From Homarus americanus (Eukaryota > Arthropoda > Malacostraca > Decapoda > Nephropidae), in contig NW_024748870.1 of the NCBI RefSeq assembly GCF_018991925.1, positions 3,124,705-3,188,704 of the forward strand: a stretch of DNA of 64,000 bases, written 5' to 3'. The first letter of the stretch is position 1, and every line of letters begins with the position of its first letter. Below are positions 59,061-64,000 of this stretch, one piece after another. The notes under the pieces were generated by a model. The model was not told the DNA's origin. It ran no database searches and saw only the letters and a list, made by a program, of their open reading frames with translations. The position numbers and the translations under genes are program-made.

Positions 59061-59674
59061 GGGATGCGTTAAGGAGACCCGTAAGAGTAGTAAGGGAAGT
59101 GGCGGCTGAAAGACCTACATCGAATTTCTATGAGGGCTTAACAACGGCCGAGGCTTGGACTAGAACAACAGAAAGAACCACTGTGGAAAGAGCCTGCAGT
59201 ATTTGACTGGGAAAAGTTACAGGCACAGATAATTCAAGACTACAATTTAAGTTTGAAGTGATATGGGGTTTTAAAGGAACAGATTTACATTACTCTATTA
59301 AAATTTTTAAAAATAGTGCATCAGTATGGAAACCATTGCCAAGACGGAAAGTCTATTCTATCAATAAACACCGTAAGGATTGTGTTGATTTCTGAGAAAT
59401 CATGAAAGTTGTAAGAAGTTCAAGGACTAGGGTCTTACCTGGAAGTCTACCGGGAGTTTCAAGCCTCTCAGTTTGATTCAACTGATATGATGGTCAATGA
59501 GTTATTGTTGGTTTACTGTCCTGATCTATTACTCTTAGGTTTGTTAACTTTCACTCTTCTGAAATAAGTAGACCCAAGAAGTTACCTTATAATTTGAGAA
59601 ATTCTTTAATGATGGTTTGGTGATTTATGAATTGAGGGAATACAGCAGCCCACTTTAAGAGTTTTTAGATATAT

Positions 59675-59965
59675 TTCACTGCCATAGCACCCCGAGGCAA
59701 CAGTGTTACAGAATGCAATCGAACATTTAAGACCCTGCATCCTAAAGACAACCCCCGACGTTGGTCCAAGTTCTTAGGTCCCGTGCAGTGTGCATTGAAT
59801 GGCGGTGCACTCCACGACTGGAGTGCAGCCACTTTTTTCGCCATGCTCACCTTGACAAGGGGTATTGGATTACCTGTAGTAGAAAGTGAAAGTAGTGAGG
59901 CAGGAAGCTCACCATTTGACAAAAAAGACTTCCGAACGTCATGTAAAAGTCCGTACAACGAGCCA
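59675..59965 (+). pseudogene. Integrase core remnant of the Ty3/Gypsy element
   Basis: Open stretch with APRGNSVTECNRTFKTL, the block holding the catalytic glutamate, followed by W-x3-L, an A-x-N and an R-x-x-x-LPV-like end as in Gypsy integrase. Confidence 0.72.
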
Positions 59966-60564
59966 ATAGAGAGATAGGAAGAACGAAGAAGTCCAGTTGG
60001 GGTGAGGGCTACCTCTTCCAGGTACTAGTAGAAATTGAACGCTAAATGAGGGGTCATACAGTAACAGTCTACGAAAACAGAGATAATTAAAAGAGCAGCA
60101 GAGAAAGTGAAAAGGTTCGTGGGTAGGGATATGTTTACGAAGTTAAATGACATTCTAGGTTCCACCTTGTGAGTCTTCTTCGCATCTACAGAACCAGCTG
60201 GAAGAGAAAGGTTGGCCAGTGGGAACTCAGGGGAGTTAGCGGCATTAGGTTTCCCACAGAGAAGGAGGAGACCACGGATCCGTATGGATCTCAGAACAGA
60301 ACCGGTTGGTCGGTCACGTCTCTCAATTGCCGTGAAGGGCACTTAGTTAGCATTTCTGAGATTCGTTGATTGTAAACATCATCTTGTTTTGCTGCAAGTT
60401 TGGCCACTGTGAGACCTGTGAGAAGGGATTGTCTGTAACCTGGGCCAGAGGAATGAGAGTGTCTATCAGTGAGAACATCGTGATCCAGTGATCAAGCTAC
60501 TCTGGAGGTCCTATGATAGGCCTGTTGGTAGGAGGTAGCGACTGTAGGCCAGGCGTGTAGCATG

Positions 60565-61015
60565 TACCGTACATGGACCTAGTGCAGTTTAAGACGGTTG
60601 AAAGTCACGGCTAGTGTACAGGAGCACATATGGACCTAGTGCAGTTTAAGACGTTTGCATTGCCAAGTCACGGCTAGGCGTGTACAGGAGTATGCATGAC
60701 CTAGTGTTTAGACGTCATTTGCAGTCACGGCTAGGCGGTACAGGAGTACATGGACCTAGTGCAGTTTAAGACGCCATTGCGAGTCACGGCTAGCGTACAG
60801 CGTGTAGGAGTACAGTGCATGGACCTGGTGCAGTTTAAGCGGTATTTGCAACACTAGGCGTGTACAGGGTTATGGACCTAGTGCAGTTTAAGACGCTGGC
60901 AGAGTCACTGCTAGGGCGTACAGGAGTACATGGACCTGTGTGGTTTAATTGCATTGCAGAGTTTGGCTAGGCGTGCATGTGAGTACTTGGACCTAGTGCA
61001 GTTTAAGACTCTTAT
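60565..61015 (+). repeat. ~59-bp tandem repeat, ~8 copies, in the 3' interior of the Ty3/Gypsy element
   Basis: Each unit holds acatggacctagtgcagttt and a gagtcacggctaggcgt word. Copies vary by small indels. It lies between the integrase remnant and the right LTR. Confidence 0.9.
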
Positions 61016-61564
61016 TGCAAGGGAACCGAGTTTTGGGGATGCCGTGGACCGGTTCGCTGGCATTATAGTCTATTTGGAGTCCATGCTCTGACCACTTAGA
61101 TCTTGCCTCGTCTCGTGAGTGAACAATGATTCTTCCTGGTAAGGTCAACCCTAATACCTCAGTGACTGGATGGGGTCCGCCTAACTACTCCTAGCTTGAG
61201 ATCTCAATTGCTGAATTTGGTGTTGACTGCAGAGATACATAGTATCAATCGCTTATTGAAACTACTGTCATCCTGGTGGATGGTGTAGTTACAAATGTAC
61301 AAAAACCATAATGGCCTTATTATTATGTCTGTACTATTGATGTATGATTATGTTCTTCAGGGTTCATGACCAGTATTGCTTTGTTAGTTTTATTCTGCCT
61401 GGAGTTTTTTGTGATTATTCGGAGTTGCAAAATTTTTGTATGGTAACATGTGTTACCTGTATTGTTGACCATTATTTCCAATACTGCAAGATATTGTGTT
61501 TGAAATTATGTATTTAGAATGTTTTTGTTCTATACGCATAATATTGAATCTTGGGTGGGGGAAT

Positions 61565-63588
61565 TGACCACGGTCTTAACGTCAGTTAAAATCAAATGAT
61601 TCATATTACCAATAGCCCAAAAATGTAAATTGAGTCCTCCATCTGAGGAGTCCGTCATCACCAAGATTCCGTTATCCCATTTCTGACTTACTGAAACCAA
61701 CCTCTATAAAATGAATGTGAGTGTGAGAGAGAACACCTTTTGTTAACTTGAGAATTTGTTTAGTTGAACATTATCCATTGTGAGTAATGTTTAACCGTCC
61801 TTATCGTTAGTAGAGCGTGTCACGTAAGTGAGTGTCGAAGTTTGCCAGCTAGATTGGCGTATTTTATTTGTCGTCCGTGGGGTATCCATGAGTCTGAAGT
61901 TATATTTATTTAATGACATCAGAGGAATCTGATGTTTTAGTTTAATTAGTGTCAGTTGTCTGTTTTGAAAGTCATTAATCTCCTGAACTATTCTGTAACT
62001 GGTATAATCTCCAAGATCTAGCGCCCGTTAATAGCCTGTTCATCTTCATTCAGATTAATGTTATCGACGTATATTCACCTTTTCCTGGCAAGCTCAACCT
62101 GATTAGATTATATGAATAGACATAGGAAATTCCTGATCAAGAACACCCGGAGTTCATAACTAAGGTTATCCGCAAAATATTGAGAAGTTATGTTGTTGGT
62201 AAGATCGACCTCTTGTATGAATAGATGCCCAAGCTGCCCGGGCGAAGTGCATCGTATATACCTCGACTACGAGGGGAGAATCACGATTCCTCAATGTGTT
62301 CCCGCCGCCTATTAATTCAGTTTAACTTAGTCAATTTTGGTGAATATCAGTGCTCATGTATTAACATAGTGAATTCTGTGCCAATTAAGTCGAGTAACGT
62401 AGAGATTTAGATATTGTCTGAACCGTTGCCAGGCGTATGTTTTGTATAGTTGAAGTTAGACCTTTACGCATTCGTGACTTCCTCAACATCTCTCCAGTGT
62501 GTTGAGCTGAATACTCATCGGCTAACGTGGGGCGGTAACCGGGTTGGACGATGCCGTTAATTCGACAGGACTGAACTGGGAAGTCCGTTTCCTGCAAATC
62601 AGGCGCCAACTCCCTGGGCGTGTGTCGGTCTACAACCGACCCCTAACAGCGATCTTCATTTGTTGTAGAGACCAGCGTTACCCTGGGGCACTCCTCACAG
62701 TTACATAGGCCTAAGTATTATTGTATCTTGTTTGGGGATAACTAGCAGAAATATAGTATCCCAGGTTAAGTATTGAACCACTGAATGAGAGTTAAAAGTG
62801 CCATGTTGTTCCTTGTGAATTAACAGGAGGTATTGTATGTTGAGATAATTGTGGAGTTGTCCAGTGTGCTATGTATTCATTGGTAGTGACCATGAAATGA
62901 TAATCTGAGAGTATAATGATATAACCAAGAAGTGAAGAGTTAATTTGCTACTTGGTAAGGTAAGACCTGAGGGTCCAGTGATATCTGGTGTATACCCAGT
63001 ACTGAATATCATTTGGCAGAGTGACAATACCACAATTGTCGATTGAAGTAATAAGTATTTGGAGGTATTTAATGAGGTAATAAGTTCTTGAAGTGTTTGA
63101 TGACTTAAGAAACAAATTGCAGTTCTGTTTTGTCTGAGTGAATCTAAGATGCATCTTATCCAATCACTGTGTTAATAAATATTGAATTGGTAATCTACGT
63201 CTACGAGTATCACCACTCTATCCTTTCCCACATTGGTTCTCAGAAAATAACTAACTCACGTGCCTAGAAGCTCGCTACCTAACAGTTAACTAAGAGATGT
63301 TATATTCTAGAAAATCCTGGGTGGTGGCAGGCTACCGTTGTAAGTATAATAAGTGTGGTAATCACAAAGACATGGTTTCCCAGGTTAATCCATGGTTTAG
63401 AATATAACTAGAACAAAATATATGGATGAGATCATAATATATGACAGGAAATGAAAAGAAAGAACATTGACTTGGAAAATATAAGCAGAGAAGCATAAGA
63501 GTTACTTATATTAGAATATATAAGAATATAAGGTATATAGAGATAAAGAACATATAAGAATATAAGCAAGAATATATAAAGTAAGTAA
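61565..63588 (+). repeat. Right LTR of the Ty3/Gypsy element, 3' end missing
   Basis: Follows the purine tract with tgaccacggtctta and parallels the left LTR until agaatatataaagtaagta. The last ~100 bp of the LTR are replaced by other sequence. Confidence 0.82.
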
Positions 63589-63635
63589 TCATTCTGTAAT
63601 ATGTCAATTTTACGAATTTGTTCGGGAGAAACATG

Positions 63636-64000
63636 TGTAGTGGAATTCTCCCCTACAAACGCTGTTTGTCGCTGCCTAGCCGACCCCACCAATTCCCCAG
63701 TGTATGCCTCGTGGTCTAGGTCAACCAGCGCCGCCATACACCACGGAGCGGGGGTCAACTGCTAAGCCACGCCTACCCCCGCTATTTAAGACCTGACCTC
63801 GTGGTGATCTGTCTCTCTTTCTACTTACACCAACCAGCCAGCAACACCTCCGCTGCCTGGCGGCCCTCGCTCCTCCACCTGCCTGGCGGTCCTCTCTCCC
63901 GTTGGCGAGCATGGAGACCCACAAGCTGTCCTTCTCTGAGCGTCCTCACCAACCAGCTCTCTCTACATCACGCTTGTAACCATGCTGCCTTCCCAGCACC
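63636..64000 (+). repeat. LTR of the short LTR family, running off the window
   Basis: Plus-strand copy beginning tgtagtggaattctcccc. It contains a ctatttaagacc TATA-like word at 63782. It is inverted relative to the 46.7-48.98-kb element and continues past the window end. Confidence 0.85.

Larger units (their letters stand above)
52068..63588 (+). mobile_element. Degenerate Ty3/Gypsy LTR retrotransposon
   Basis: Long LTRs (~2.28 and ~2.02 kb) enclose ~7.2 kb with remnants in the order protease, RT, RNase H, integrase, which defines Ty3/Gypsy. A primer-binding site tggtggcagcgg follows the left LTR, and a purine tract (gggtgggggaat) precedes the right one. All coding parts are broken by stops and frameshifts, and the gag region at ~55-56.8 kb is barely recognisable (a zinc-knuckle-like C-x-GHP word near 56680). 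Confidence 0.88.

Noticed and set aside
1..64000. tRNA or rRNA genes
   Set aside because: No cloverleaf-type A and B box pair or rRNA-like stretch was noticed by eye; a dedicated scan would be needed to exclude them.

Overview
This window is eukaryotic and most likely from a crustacean, probably a decapod. It has long GT-AG introns, microsatellites, GGTTAGG-like tracts, CR1-like LINE fragments, a Ty3/Gypsy LTR element and TA-flanked MITEs. It also has one large gene whose domain set (single-VWC-like repeats, WAP and Kazal) is typical of arthropod secreted proteins. The taxon is an inference; nothing in the window proves the species.

Layout. 1-9.1 kb is repeat-rich and intergenic. It holds a candidate TIR element, a 2.65-kb minisatellite with a ~30-bp monomer, a ~59-bp C-rich minisatellite, and the first copy of a 1.24-kb segment that recurs at 45.2 kb. 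9.1-43.35 kb is a single plus-strand gene. I traced 31 intact coding exons by splice sites, phase and cysteine spacing; they join into one frame of 5,583 nt (1,860 residues plus stop). The order is: signal peptide; three phase-1 cysteine-rich exons; 17 VWC modules; WAP; four VWC; WAP; one VWC; two WAP; and a C-terminal Kazal domain ending at a TAA. Nearly all VWC exons are ~192-204 bp with phase 2 at both ends, so any of them can be added, lost or skipped without breaking the frame.

The VWC block grew by several rounds of tandem duplication: a ~1.2-kb unit (VWC4/5), a ~1.96-kb two-exon unit (VWC8-12), and a ~1.32-kb two-exon unit present about 7.5 times (24.96-34.53 kb). Twelve exon copies in the last array (27.4-34.5 kb) are broken by small indels. 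These indels also litter their introns, which fits uncorrected long-read consensus at least as well as true decay. Three further degenerate VWC exons lie at 16.2, 35.1 and 35.9 kb.

43.4-64 kb is a transposon graveyard: a pogo-like MITE, CR1-like LINE fragments, the second copy of the 1.24-kb segment, a short non-autonomous LTR element on the minus strand with a LINE inside its LTR, a minus-strand LINE with a reverse transcriptase ending at a 100-N scaffold gap, and a degenerate ~11.5-kb Ty3/Gypsy element with ~2.2-kb LTRs. The right LTR is followed by another copy of the short LTR family running off the window.

The gene product is predicted to be a large secreted, disulfide-rich protein. VWC arrays in other proteins bind extracellular ligands, and WAP and Kazal domains are often protease inhibitors or antimicrobial. 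The specific role here is unknown.
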